Assembly: GCA_019915015.1 (NCBI GenBank) | Contig: JAHBBC010000009.1 | Coordinates: 620,001-684,000 of the forward strand | Source of the DNA: Auriscalpium vulgare | Lineage: Eukaryota > Basidiomycota > Agaricomycetes > Russulales > Auriscalpiaceae | Reading direction: 5' to 3' | DNA: 64,000 nt | In this document: in pieces, positions 23,430 through 33,724 of the stretch | Layout: every line of letters starts with the position of its first letter | Position numbering within the stretch: position 1 is the first letter of the stretch | Position numbers and translations under genes: made by a program | Notes under the pieces: generated by a model | Told to the model about the DNA's origin: nothing | Seen by the model: the letters and a program-made list of their open reading frames with translations, nothing else | Databases searched by the model: none

Positions 23430-25570
23430 GAACACTGTGCGATGAGCCGTTGTCCGGCCTGTGAGAGAGTACGCGATGACGGCCGTGAAAATCACCGGGG
23501 TCGCGGTCTCGTTTTATACGCGGGAATGATGGTGAGTGCAATGGCCGGGCGCCGCGTCGTGCTCGCCTTGCACGTTGATCAACGAGCTTGTGTTGCAATA
23601 TGCAGCACGCGAGTTGAAGCCTTGCGCGTCCGAGCTTCACAGACGTCCGGCCCTTGCGGCGTGTGCGAGCAGCAGCGGTACATAGGCCATCAGGAAAACG
23701 GTTGCCGAGCGACTAGCTCCCGCAAGCACGCAAGCTCCCACAAGATATTGTGACAGCTTGAGCTGTCTGGACAGCTAGCCCAAGACCCAGCTCCGAAGCG
23801 ACGTGTCAGGCTCGGCTCGCTTGTCTCTTGTATCGTCTGGACAGCTCTCCGCGGCGGCTTGACAGAACTCTCCAGACCTAAAATGTTACCGTGACAACTT
23901 CAAGATCGTAGACGGGTCTGCAGGAGCTGTGACCGGTGACCGTCGACGTCACAGGTGCCCGAGCTTACTAGACAAGTCGTGTGCAGCTCTCTCGTACTTC
24001 CCCCCATCCCGTCATTCCCGTACTCACTCTTCGCATCTCCACTTGCTCATCGATGCTGGCGCTTCATCACACCCTAGCAGGGATCACTTGCAATGGACTG
24101 CTGCTCGAATGTCGCAGTCGAGTCGCCTGCCAATGGCCATGCTGGCAACCTCCCGGATACCCCCGCCTCAACGACCTCGAACGTGTCAGTCCCTGCCAGC
24201 TATAGGCATAAGTGTACTGGGCTTCAGGTGAGTGCATGCCTCAAGGAGTCTGCCCGGGCGGCAGTTCTTCATGCATCTGCCACGTCACTGACTCAGTCCC
24301 GCGCACCTTGCATGTACCACCGTCGCGCGCCTCACGCGCCAGCTTTCCCGCACATGCCACACCACCCTCAAATGCACATGACTACAATGTTCTCAAGCCC
24401 CACACCGCTTGCCCGCTGCCGTTCGCATCCTGCGGACAACCGTCGCACCGCGTCGCCGAGCACAGGCCGGGCGCGTGTCACGCTTCAACATAATCACCCA
24501 GCTGGACCTGTTTCAAGTGAGTATCGGTCGCGGCGGGGCACGGCGCGCTCGCGGGAGCACTTGCCGGCGGGCTCGTCCGATACAACGGTGAGTCGTACGA
24601 CGGGCACGATTCCCGGCGGCGGCAGCAGTAGCAACGGCGGCGCGTGCAGATGCAGGCACATCGGGAGCATGGATCACGGCGCGGCGGGGTAAGGTGCGTA
24701 TATAATGTGTTCGTAGTACTGTACACGCGCCCGACTCACCTGCCCCGTCGCCAGCTCGCGCGGCAACGGTATCCCGAGGACAAGATACCCATGAAATAGG
24801 TGCGTACGGGCCCTGCTCATGGTGCGCCTGCCACTGACTGCATGTGCATCGATAGACTGGGCAGGTGGCTCTTCTGCCCGCGCCTCATCAGTGTGCTTCC
24901 CGCGGGTCGCTGTCGCATATATCATGCTGCGTTGGACGCCGCGTATCTAGGACCCGCAGGCCGTGCACAACAACGGGCTCACGACGTACGCGTCGCGTGG
25001 TTGTCAAGGCAGCCTTTCAGGAGAGCAACTGGCTCGACATCGCGATAGCGGCAACCGCTTGGACTTGGAGAGCAGCAGTTTGATTGTAGCGTAACCTTCT
25101 GTCTGTCCCGTTTGCAGTTACATGTTGTATCTTAGAGTTGATGTAGTCAGCTTGCAATGAAAATGAAAATCTGAAACATGTAGCGAGCATAAAATGCAAT
25201 AACCAACCGGGCTTCCACCAGCTGTCCAGAGCTGTCAAGCTCTCATCTGCGAGAATAGCCCTCGGAAGCGACAGTCTTGCACAAGCTGTCCAGACGCGTC
25301 AAGCTCGCTTAGTAGAGCTTGATGTGTCTGTACAGAAGGGACCTAGCTAAAGACGTCTAGCGAGCTTGTGGCTCTGTACAGACGCGGCAAGCCTCGCCAA
25401 GCTCGGTCCCGTTTTCCTGATGTACTTGTTCTTGTTCAGCAGGATGTAAGAGGAGATTAATGAACAACGCACCTTCTGGACCCAGGACTCGATATGAGGC
25501 TTTCGGTTGCGGCCCGACACGTAGCGTGCCAGTGTCGTGGTCCATGGATCCGAGCAATGGGGAACGTCGC
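23430..25570 (-). pseudogene. PDI relic split by an inserted element
   Basis: Reading the minus strand from 25,570, a PDI exon-5 end (ESWVQK, GTGCGT donor) and the start of exon 6 (near GAACAAGAACAAG) are recognisable. They are interrupted at 25,421. The relic resumes at 23,681 with GTACCGCTGCTG, then GGACGTCTGTGAAGCTCGG, matching PDI exon 6. No frame is continuous. The uninterrupted version of the same relic lies at 29,900-30,740. Confidence 0.65.
23682..25421. mobile_element. Probable non-autonomous inverted-repeat element
   Basis: About 1.74 kb flanked by GTAC on both sides (23,678-23,681 and 25,422-25,425), interrupting a PDI relic. The ends carry the inverted repeat ATCAGGAAAACGG (23,689-23,701 and, inverted, 25,409-25,421), extending imperfectly into a CCGAG motif. 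Inside both ends a GTCTGGACAGCT-like motif recurs several times in opposite orientation (23,760-23,880 and 25,215-25,390). The interior (24,200-24,930) has no recognised protein. The left end has 7 extra bases outside the repeat, so the boundary is approximate and the class is unknown. Confidence 0.5.
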
Positions 25571-27200
25571 AGGAGGGCGGGAAGCAGGGACAGGGACGCG
25601 GACGTGCGGGCCGGTAGGCCGGTGCGTGGCAAGGGTGCGAGGGCGGGCGCTGCAGTCATCGATCAGCCAATTGCCAGCCTCGTGTGGATCCAGCGGAGGA
25701 GGGCTGTGAAGACGTGGAGCGCGGATGCGGGCCGCTAAGCCGGCAGTGGCAAGGGTGCGAGGGTGCGGGCGCTGCAGCCAAAGTTTCGTGTAGATCCAGC
25801 GGCTGAACTGTCCTGGTGCTTCGAGCTTGAAGATCGACCGGTCCGGGTACAATGTGACGCGCCAGCACTGTATGATGGCTTGCGTTCGATCGAGGCGATG
25901 TATGAGTGCGCGGCCCCGACGCAGACACCGCCGTTGAATCGATGCGAGTGACGCGGTGACGCGACAGTTGCAGGGTTTGATCGGTGGCCTCAGTCATAGC
26001 ACGCTAACTTGTGCTCGCTCCACGATTGGCCAGCCAAGCCACCGACTTGGCCAACAGATACGCCGCCGTCGATGCCGACGATGCGACGTTTGCCCTGCCC
26101 CACCGCCCGACGAGCGGGCAACAGGCCGCGCCTGATGGAAACTGCTCCCGGTACACGACGGAGCCGCTACCGCACGCTGGAAAGTGCAGGCTGTGCGGAT
26201 CCCAGGCACGCGCCACGACGGGCGGAGCTCGCCCACTGTGGCAACGCCCGGGGAATGCAATGCAGCTGCACAATGCACCGACGCAGGCGACGGCGACCGA
26301 CCATCGGACGCGCCGAGTCGGGGCGGATGGCGGGCACGGCGTGTGAGACCTCCGGGCGCAGACAAGGCAGCAGGTTTGCAGGCACGGCGGCGCGCACATG
26401 GACCCTCGATTCGCTGCCCCGCCGAGGTGCCGCGCCAGGCGATGACGGGGCCCATGACAGCGGCGGGCCCGTGTCCGATCGTCGGGCCCGCGCTGCACTG
26501 CATTCCCAGTGCATTCGCATCCGCCGCATTGCGTGCGAATCGCACGCCGAGGGCCAGCGTCCAAGTTCCAATGGACAACAATGCGCTGCGGCCGAGGCGC
26601 AAAATTTGCGGACGGCGGCGGCGGGGCGACGGGGAGTCTCCGTTGCGGTCCTGGGCAGTGGGGGTGGAGGGAGCTCGAGGGAGACCTGCGGTCCAATTTG
26701 AGTTCGAACCGGCCGCGCCGGAAACGGCGTTATGTGTTTTGTTTTGTTTATCCTGAGCTGTCGGTTTGCGGTCTGCAGAAATTCGTCCGCGCGCAGCTCG
26801 GTTCGTCAGATGACGGAGTGGCGCGGGCCCGGCGGGGTGGCCGGCGGGGTGCGTGCGTGCGAGGGATTATGCGGCGTGGCAAAAGGGATCGGAGGGGCTT
26901 GGGTGCGAGATGAGATGCCAGATTAGGGCTTTAATTGAAAGCATCCGTTGGGCGGAAGTATGAGAGGGGGCTAGCGCGTCAGGCAAGCTGTGCGGTGAAT
27001 GCCAGCTGCACAGTCTGGCCACGAAGGGAGCGGAGCGTGGAGGCGAAAATAGCAGTCCAAAGCGAGCCCGACGATTGAGTACTCGTGCACGGTTGTCTGG
27101 AACATAGCATTTAGTGTCGGAATTAAGTAGCAAGGTTGTAAATCTTGCCTCGCTAGGGTCATTATTCGCGATGTGCGGTTGTCGAAGGGAAACGCATCGC

Positions 27201-27565
27201 TGTCAACCTTCATGCTCAGAGCGATCTAGACACGGGTGCAAATAAAAAGCCTTCGCTCACCTAGGCCATCGCAAACTCTCTAGTCCATATACGCGACAAA
27301 TTGAACGAGCATAGGGGACGCCAAGATCCCGCATGAGAGATTTGATAGATCCCACAATGCTGCGGGTCGCTGTAGAGTTGAGCGTGTCAACCTTCCATGC
27401 TCAGAGCGATCTAGACACGGGTGCAAATAAAAAACCTTCGCTCACCTAGGCCATCGCATACTCTCTAGTCCATATACGCGACAAATTGAACGAGCATAGG
27501 GGACGCCAAGATCCCGCATGAGAGAATTGATAAATCCCACAATGCTGCGGGTCGCTGTAAAGTTG
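27201..27565 (+). repeat. Two-copy tandem repeat of ~183 bp
   Basis: Units begin at 27,201 and 27,385 (TGTCAACCTT...) and end with GCTGCGGGTCGCTGTA(G/A)AGTTGA. They differ at a handful of positions. The left arm has one copy only (about 3,940-4,130), so the duplication occurred in the right arm after the arms separated. Confidence 0.85.
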
Positions 27566-27672
27566 ACCAGCTTTCGGGCTTCTTACCAACTATGGAAGCT
27601 GCAAGTTTCGGGGCAGCGTCGCATGCACAGCTGCGGGGGCCTGGGGCAATCAGATGACAGTGAGCTCGACGG

Positions 27673-27940
27673 GTTGTATGCGCCCAGATCCGTGGCGGCA
27701 CACCTGTGGGCCTGATGCATCCGCCCCTCACACGGAGCTCCGCGCTTCGCACAGCGTTCAATGAATCCTGAAATGGGGCGGCGTCTGTGGGCTGCATGCA
27801 CCGGTGATGAGAGGGAGGGTGAAGAGTGGGGAAAAATGCGGGGAAATGACGAGGAAAATTTGCACGAGGCGGGCAGGCCCGAAAAGGCAGTGCGTAGGCG
27901 CCCGCTCAGGTCGACTTCTTGAATCTCGTCCATCTCCCTT
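27673..27940 (+). repeat. R1 repeat, copy 3
   Basis: Right-arm counterpart of 3,562-3,830, with the same landmarks from GTTGTATGCGCCCAG to CATCTCCCTT. Confidence 0.65.
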
Positions 27941-28308
27941 CAACAATGCGAAAGTAAATTATATGGTCGAGCCAGCACGAATCTGACGGTCTGAACCGTG
28001 TTATTTGCAGGCATCGTCGTCATAAAGAGTACGCGGCATCACTGCTGGGTCAAAGTCAGGAGCGCCAGTCCATAGTTCGTACGTCCGTCTGCAACTGTAG
28101 TTGCTGACCGAATCTGGTGGACCTTACAGATGCAATCCCATGCTGCCAGCAGAGTTCTGGGTTATGCTGTGATTTGGCATCGAAAGCCGCGATAGTGCAT
28201 GAGCAATTTTCCATGTTCTCTACGCTCTTGTACCGATTGTGGGGTCAATGGTCATTATATGTACAGTGCGCCCGTTAGAATAATGTAGACAGGGAACTCT
28301 GCGCGCCG

Positions 28309-29643
28309 TCACGCTCCTGGAAAGCGGCTTCCTCCAAGCCACTTCGCGAAGTGCACAGCGAGGCGTACCCAATTTATGCCATCCCAGAAGAGCTGCTCTC
28401 CGACAGGTTCATCTCGAAACTTTATCCGCCAATGTCTGTTAGCAGCCGAGAACGTGCGGCGCATGAGCCGCCACTGTGTAAGCAGCTCATGAGCCTGCGG
28501 GCGTGCATTGGGATCGGGATTGGTCATTGCCAGAACGAATGGCCGGAGAAAACCCAAATTTATGGCGACCTGAAAATGGCGTTGTCAACTCGTTCGAACG
28601 CGATTCGTCTGAGAATTACCTCATAGTATTTGCGCCGGAAGATATTCCCAATGACAAAGATGTCCAGCTTGAAGGGATCGTAGGGAACGGTGTCAGAAAG
28701 CTCTGGCGGTTCTTGGTCCCGTCCCAGCGTTCCGACAACCAGTCTCGATGCTGGATCGCTGTCCAAAGGAAATTCCGACGAGATCCCGTAGTCGACAAAA
28801 TAGTACTTGACGCCAGCGGTTAAGCGGGAGTATCTGGGTGCTCCACCGGAGTGATCTGGTAAATAATCCTGCTCGACCGGATGAAATCCTTTGGGATACA
28901 TCGCACTTGCGTCCATCATGATATTGGTTGATGCGCAGTCCCTGTGAAGCAGGATCAATGTACGTCCTTTAGGAATACGAGACCGGCTTACCGGTGGGCT
29001 ACTCCGTTCTCATGAAGGAAGGTAAGGCCCTAGAAAATGACGTTTTCATGTAGGACAGGCAAGAAGAGAGAATGCGGCAAACGCACCTCCAGGATTTGCT
29101 CACCAAAATCGAGTAACTCGCCGATATAATCAATCTCCGGTCGGTGGATGGGCTTCAGGAAAGGCATGACGATGTACGAGATTTGACTGTCATCCGAGTC
29201 CACGAACGTGTCGAGGATCGGGACGGAGTGGTTCCTGGGGTCACTGCGCAGAGGCTCAGACGAGAGTCTGATGGCAATGCGGGACTCCAGGTCACCCGTC
29301 TGTACCCGTTTGATGTACACCGTCTTGTCGTCGGAGAGACGTGTCGCGTCAATCAGGTGGTCTCGCAGCTACTTGTCAAATGAGTCATGTTCCAGGCGAG
29401 TACGAGGCAGAGTAACTGTACCGGTGTGCCAATTCCGTCTTCTACGTCGACCCATAGCTTCTTGGTTCCCACCCATGAAGGTTGCCAGCCTGGTCGGAGG
29501 CGCGGTCGTAAAAGGTATCCCCGACCCTCCAGGAAGTACGCGCGGTCTCTCCATCGTATCTCGTGAGAAAGCAAAATCTCTGCAAGGCGGTCGTCGGGAT
29601 GGATGGGGTCGGTGACGGAAATTAAAGGATCCTCCATAGTCAC
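28309..29643 (-). pseudogene. Kinase-like pseudogene, copy 6 (right arm)
   Basis: Starts at 29,643 (MTMEDPLISVTDPIHP). It carries the same frame loss after GTPVQLL and the same TAG (29,369-29,371) as copies 2 and 5. The beginning of exon 1 resembles copy 5, while its end (CLVLAWNMTHL) matches copy 2 exactly, suggesting conversion between copies. The later exons are preserved, with FLHENGVAHR, NIMMDASAMYPKGF, VDYGISSEF, PYDPFKLDIF and YPGA plus stop at 28,309. Confidence 0.75.
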
Positions 29644-29754
29644 GGCGAGGGTGAAGTGGGAACAAGAATGTTAGGACATCATGTTAAATAGGAGATACTT
29701 ATAGAAGACCCGTGTGCAGAACAATAGCAGCGACGCTGGCGTATGGGTTGCCAT

Positions 29755-29797
29755 GTGACCTTGTTCTAGAGTTTTGCTTGTGTTCGGACAAGGTCAC
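29755..29797. promoter_or_regulatory. Conserved dyad upstream of kinase-like copy 6
   Basis: GTGACCTTGT (29,755-29,764) and ACAAGGTCAC (29,788-29,797). The loop is close to the reverse complement of the left-arm loop, as expected for inverted arms. Confidence 0.5.
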
Positions 29798-29899
29798 CGT
29801 ACCAATTAACACTGCGCGTTGCCGTCCGTGGAGCCGTTGTCCAGCTTGTGAGAGAAAGGGAAAGGTGCGCGATGACGGTGGTGGAAATGAATGACTGGG

Positions 29900-30740
29900 G
29901 GCGCTCTCGTTGTACGTGGGAATGATGGTGAGTGCACTGGCCGCCCGGCGCGTCGTGCTCGCCTGCATGCTAGTCTGAGTCAACGAGCTTGCGTTGCATC
30001 ATCCTGCTCGCGACTTGAAACCTTGCGCGTCCGAGCTTCCGGCCTTGCGGCGGTGGGAACACCAGCAGCAGCGGTACAGGTACCTACAGGTGCATGCATG
30101 CCTGTTTTTGCTCAGCAGCTACCAGAGTGCTGCGCGCCTGAACGAGCAAGCGAAAATGAATGAAATGAAGAAATAACGCACATTCTGAACCCATGGCTCA
30201 ATCAGTATCAGCTTTTGGTGGCGGATGGGCGCGTGCCCAATGTCGTGACGGAGCGGAAGCCGCCAGTGGTGCCGTGCGCTGGGGAACGTCGCAAGGGACT
30301 GTTGCAGCAGGTTCGCAGCAGGGAACAGAGTCACGGGGACATGGGCGTTGGGTAAAGACCAGGGCGGTCGGGCACTTTGCACAGCTTGAACACCCTGCGC
30401 GAGGGTAAACATACGGAATGTGCGTAACACAATCGATCGAGGGAAACGCACCTCCTCGGCGCACAGTTCTCGGTTCTCGCCGCATTGCACGGCGTATACG
30501 GAAGGAAGTCAGAGGGTACGATCCGAACGCAAGTTCTCCTTATCAGACGAGTACGACTCGTACCTTCGAACTAACTGACGTGGCAGTTGTGCCCTCTCGC
30601 TGCAAACCGCCGACGACTGGAATATTCACACCACTATCTCTGCAATTTTTGAGGTGGTTGGACTGCAAGCGGGCCGTGGAATGGTCATTACATGCTGGAC
30701 GACGTGGGTTGCGCATCAGGCCAGCGATGGCACTGCCACA
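29900..30740 (-). pseudogene. PDI relic with promoter, right arm
   Basis: Counterpart of 760-1,560. On the minus strand it shows the promoter block, a first exon that has lost its signal peptide, an ENRELCAEE exon remnant near 30,470, a QKLILIEPWVQ remnant near 30,200, and a GAGCAAAAACAGG...GTACCGCTGCTG piece of exon 6. The UPRE-like TGACGTGG is retained at 30,576-30,583, although no protein can be made. Confidence 0.7.
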
Positions 30741-30896
30741 GTGGGGCGCTCGGGCATCGACAATCTTATCTTATCGCGGGCATTAGTACTAGGCGCTCCT
30801 CCTCGTCTTCAAACTCTGCAACTGACAAGTGTTATTCGATCACAAGCACGAAAACTTCATCGTTTGCAACTAGTGCAGGCGTGCAGACCAACTCTC

Positions 30897-32793
30897 CTAT
30901 GATGCCGTCTTCTCCGCTCTCGCCCTCTCGCGCGCACCCTCGTCCCACTTCACAAGCGTCCCCGGCAGCACCTCCCGAGTCCTTGTAACCCACGCCTCTG
31001 CTACTTCACAGCTGACCACGTCCAGCTCCTCCAGTGCGTACCCGGCTGCCGCGCGCTCGGCAAGGCGCATTGGCAGCGCGTAGGCTAGCAGCTCCCCCTC
31101 GTCCTCTAGTTCCGGCCCTATGAAAGCGTCGTCGATGCCTAGACGCATGTCTGAGAGGATGAGGACGGAGAGTTCGGGAAGGAATGGTGACGCGTGACGT
31201 TTCTTGCTCCGTGCGCGCGTGCGACGGGCAGAGCTGGCGTTGGTTAAACGCAGGGCCGCGCAGAAAGAAATCGCCGCGCTGCCTGCCACGGTCAGACTCC
31301 GTAGTCCAGGTGCACATCCCACCGAGTCCGCCCATGCTTGTCCATCAAAAATCTCGTGCGTGTTCCCGACTATGAGCTCCTTCAGATGCGCCGACGAGAA
31401 CGCGCTTATGACCATCGGCACCAATGTCGATAATGTCGATAATGTCGAGTGCAAGGATGGGAAATGGAGGGACAGGGCTGGCTCGTGGAGTGCACTGGTA
31501 TCTTTCCGCAAATTGATTGCAACCTCTGTCGAGTTGCGCAAAGAAAATGACACCTTGATGTCTAGGCTCGTGATGGCGTTGCAGATCTCGGATACTGAGT
31601 CGGGGTGAGAGTAGACGGATTTGAGGGCGGCCGCGTCCAGGTCTAGTTTATGATCATGAAGGTGACAGCGTATGATGGCATGGGATGGTAGCAAGATATG
31701 GCAAAGGAATTTTGTTGCGTTAAGAGCTCCACCCCACAATTCGAGATGAGCCAGTTTCGCAAGCGCAACTGGCGCCAGGATCTGCCGCCCGTTCGTGTTC
31801 CTGCCCAAACGAATGCGCAATCGCTCGAGCGTGGACAAATGAGACAATCCATTGAGCACGCTTTCTAGGGGCGCGTCAACATCATCCAGGTCCAAAGTGA
31901 TAAGATGCCTGAATGGCGGCAGCGACCAGGGCATGTTTCCTCCAGTAAAGCGCATGTGCCGCAGTGCCGGCGCACACCGTCCGAGAAAGCAGTCCGGAAA
32001 TGAGCTGCCACCACGAAGACGAAGTACGTTTATGTCAAGGGTGTGGAGGAGCGGCGCCTCTATGGCGAGCGCAGAGATCTCATTTGGGCGATAAACATTG
32101 ATGCACAGACTTTGAGTGCGCCAGATATTATCCGCCAAGAAGTCACGCTGCCATGCGCTAACCACATTGGACGCCTTGATGGACAGCAGGCCGTTCCCCG
32201 CAAATGCTAAGGCCCTGGAGGCCCATCCGCGCCCAAGGTCGAAGGAGATGTCGGTCCAGAGGTGCGCCTGCTGGAGGGCTACCTCTCGCCAGCGCTGACA
32301 TACATACGTCACCGCGAGCCAACCAAGGAATTTACACGACTCATAGTGCGATGTCTGGACCATCGAGGGGACGCTGATGTCCTTGAGACAGGAAAAAATT
32401 GTCGCGAGCATCTCAGGGGGCATGCGGGCGACCGGGACGAGAGTGTTGTGCTGCTGACGAAGGGCGAGCTGGGCTGCGTGCGCGGCTTTGTCCTGCGTGG
32501 CATATGCTTGGAGTAGCGCCTTCTTGGAGTTCTCAATATCGAGGAGAAGCGCCTTCTTGGATTTCTCGATAGCGGCCACTTCGAGCTGGAGCTGCTCACG
32601 ACGAAAGGCCTGCGAGTCGGTCAGAGCGCTCTCTGCCGCCCTCACACTGTCGATTGTAGTGTAAAGGGTGCTCGGCGGATAATGGGGGATGTCTTCGAGC
32701 TGGGAGATCCTGTCTTGCACGTTGACCAATGAGATTGTGTTGCATCCGAGTCCCCGAACTTGCGAGCTGTTCTGGTGTTAGTGACCTCTGCAT
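30897..32793 (-). CDS. F-box/LRR-like protein with N-terminal coiled coil
   Basis: An open frame of 610 codons runs from 32,729 to the stop at 30,897. The N-terminal 90 residues form a charged coiled coil (RISQLEDIPHYPP, then repeated EKSKKALL/ENSKKALL). The F-box follows at about 96-170 (LVPVARMPPEMLATIFSCL ... VCQRWREVALQ) and a leucine-rich repeat-like region fills the rest. F-box proteins recruit substrates to SCF ubiquitin ligases; no substrate can be named. The frame has no suitable ATG before residue 103. An ATG at 32,793 opens a family-like N-terminus (MQRSLTPEQLASSGTR) in another frame that would join near 32,732, so a small frameshift or an unrecognised intron exists there. The 17,869-18,660 fragment is a partial copy. 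Confidence 0.75.
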
Positions 32794-33724
32794 TGCGGTG
32801 AGGGTATGGGACAACCTGCTGTTACAGAGAGATTCAGGTTCAAGCATTGCGCTGAATGAAATGATGGGCAGTTGAGAGTATGAAATTTTTGCCGTCGTGT
32901 GGTGGTGGTGGAATGGACCTGAGCGCGACGGCCAAGGCCGCGACGCGCTCGTACAGGCGCCCAGCAATCTAATCTTATCGCGGGCAGTGGGTGTCTTCGA
33001 TTCCATCCGGGCCTTCTCTCCGCTCTTAGGATTCATTCAAGTGCGTCTAGTAGTGGTACAAAACCTTGCTACCTATCGGGATCCTGAAACTCCCTAAGGT
33101 CGCCGCAGTCACACACCTATAGCTACCGCTGGCTGAGGCTCGTACATACAGTTGCACAGCTTGCATGCTCAAGACTGCAACACATTCAATCCGGTCAGAC
33201 ACGACTCGCGAGGGACACAACGCGCTCCAAGATGTCAGCTCGTAAACGACGAGTACCTTGTGCCCGAGGCCCACCTCACACAGGGAGTTCTCCTCGATGC
33301 GGCGCTCGTTCTCCGTGTCAAGTTCGCAACATCATGGCTAAGGCTGGGTTCCGCAGTGGATGGGAACAGGTAAATCTCCATCCGGTGCGTTACCCAGTGT
33401 CATGAGAGGACAATCTCAGTGTAGACTCCATCACCTACATACCCTGTATATCGATAGTACGTACTATTGAGGGGCTCGTCAATCAATTACTGTATCTCGC
33501 CACACATCCAGGTCCGTGCGAAGCGCGACCTTGTATCGAAGGACGAATCGGCTTTGCTCACCGGAGCAGTGTGCAGGCCATCTGAAGCTCTGGCCCATTC
33601 GTACGTAACAAAGTTAAAATCATGGACGTCTCAGCTGCAAATATTATATGGCGCCACAGTTCCGATGAACGATGCATAACAAACTTGAAAACAAGACAGA
33701 GCAACCGTCCGGGTCTGTGTCATC
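32794..33724. other. Intergenic region without a recognised gene
   Basis: Lies between the F-box gene's 5' end and the HDAC gene's 3' end. Short open frames exist on both strands, but none shows a family motif or a credible exon chain. Confidence 0.4.

Larger units (their letters stand above)
25560..30740 (-). repeat. Right arm of the inverted duplication
   Basis: Reverse-orientation counterpart of 760-5,720, in the order GC-rich noncoding DNA, R1 repeat, 3' flank, kinase-like copy 6, dyad, PDI relic. It differs from the left arm by many substitutions and by a private tandem duplication at 27,201-27,565. The GC-rich part (25,560-27,200) contains long open frames on both strands but no recognisable gene. 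Confidence 0.8.

Noticed and set aside
24093..24930. Possible gene inside the 1.74 kb element (199-codon frame and SRARTHLFHGYLVLGIPL on the minus strand)
   Set aside because: No recognised family, no consistent exon chain, and the frames on the two strands overlap.
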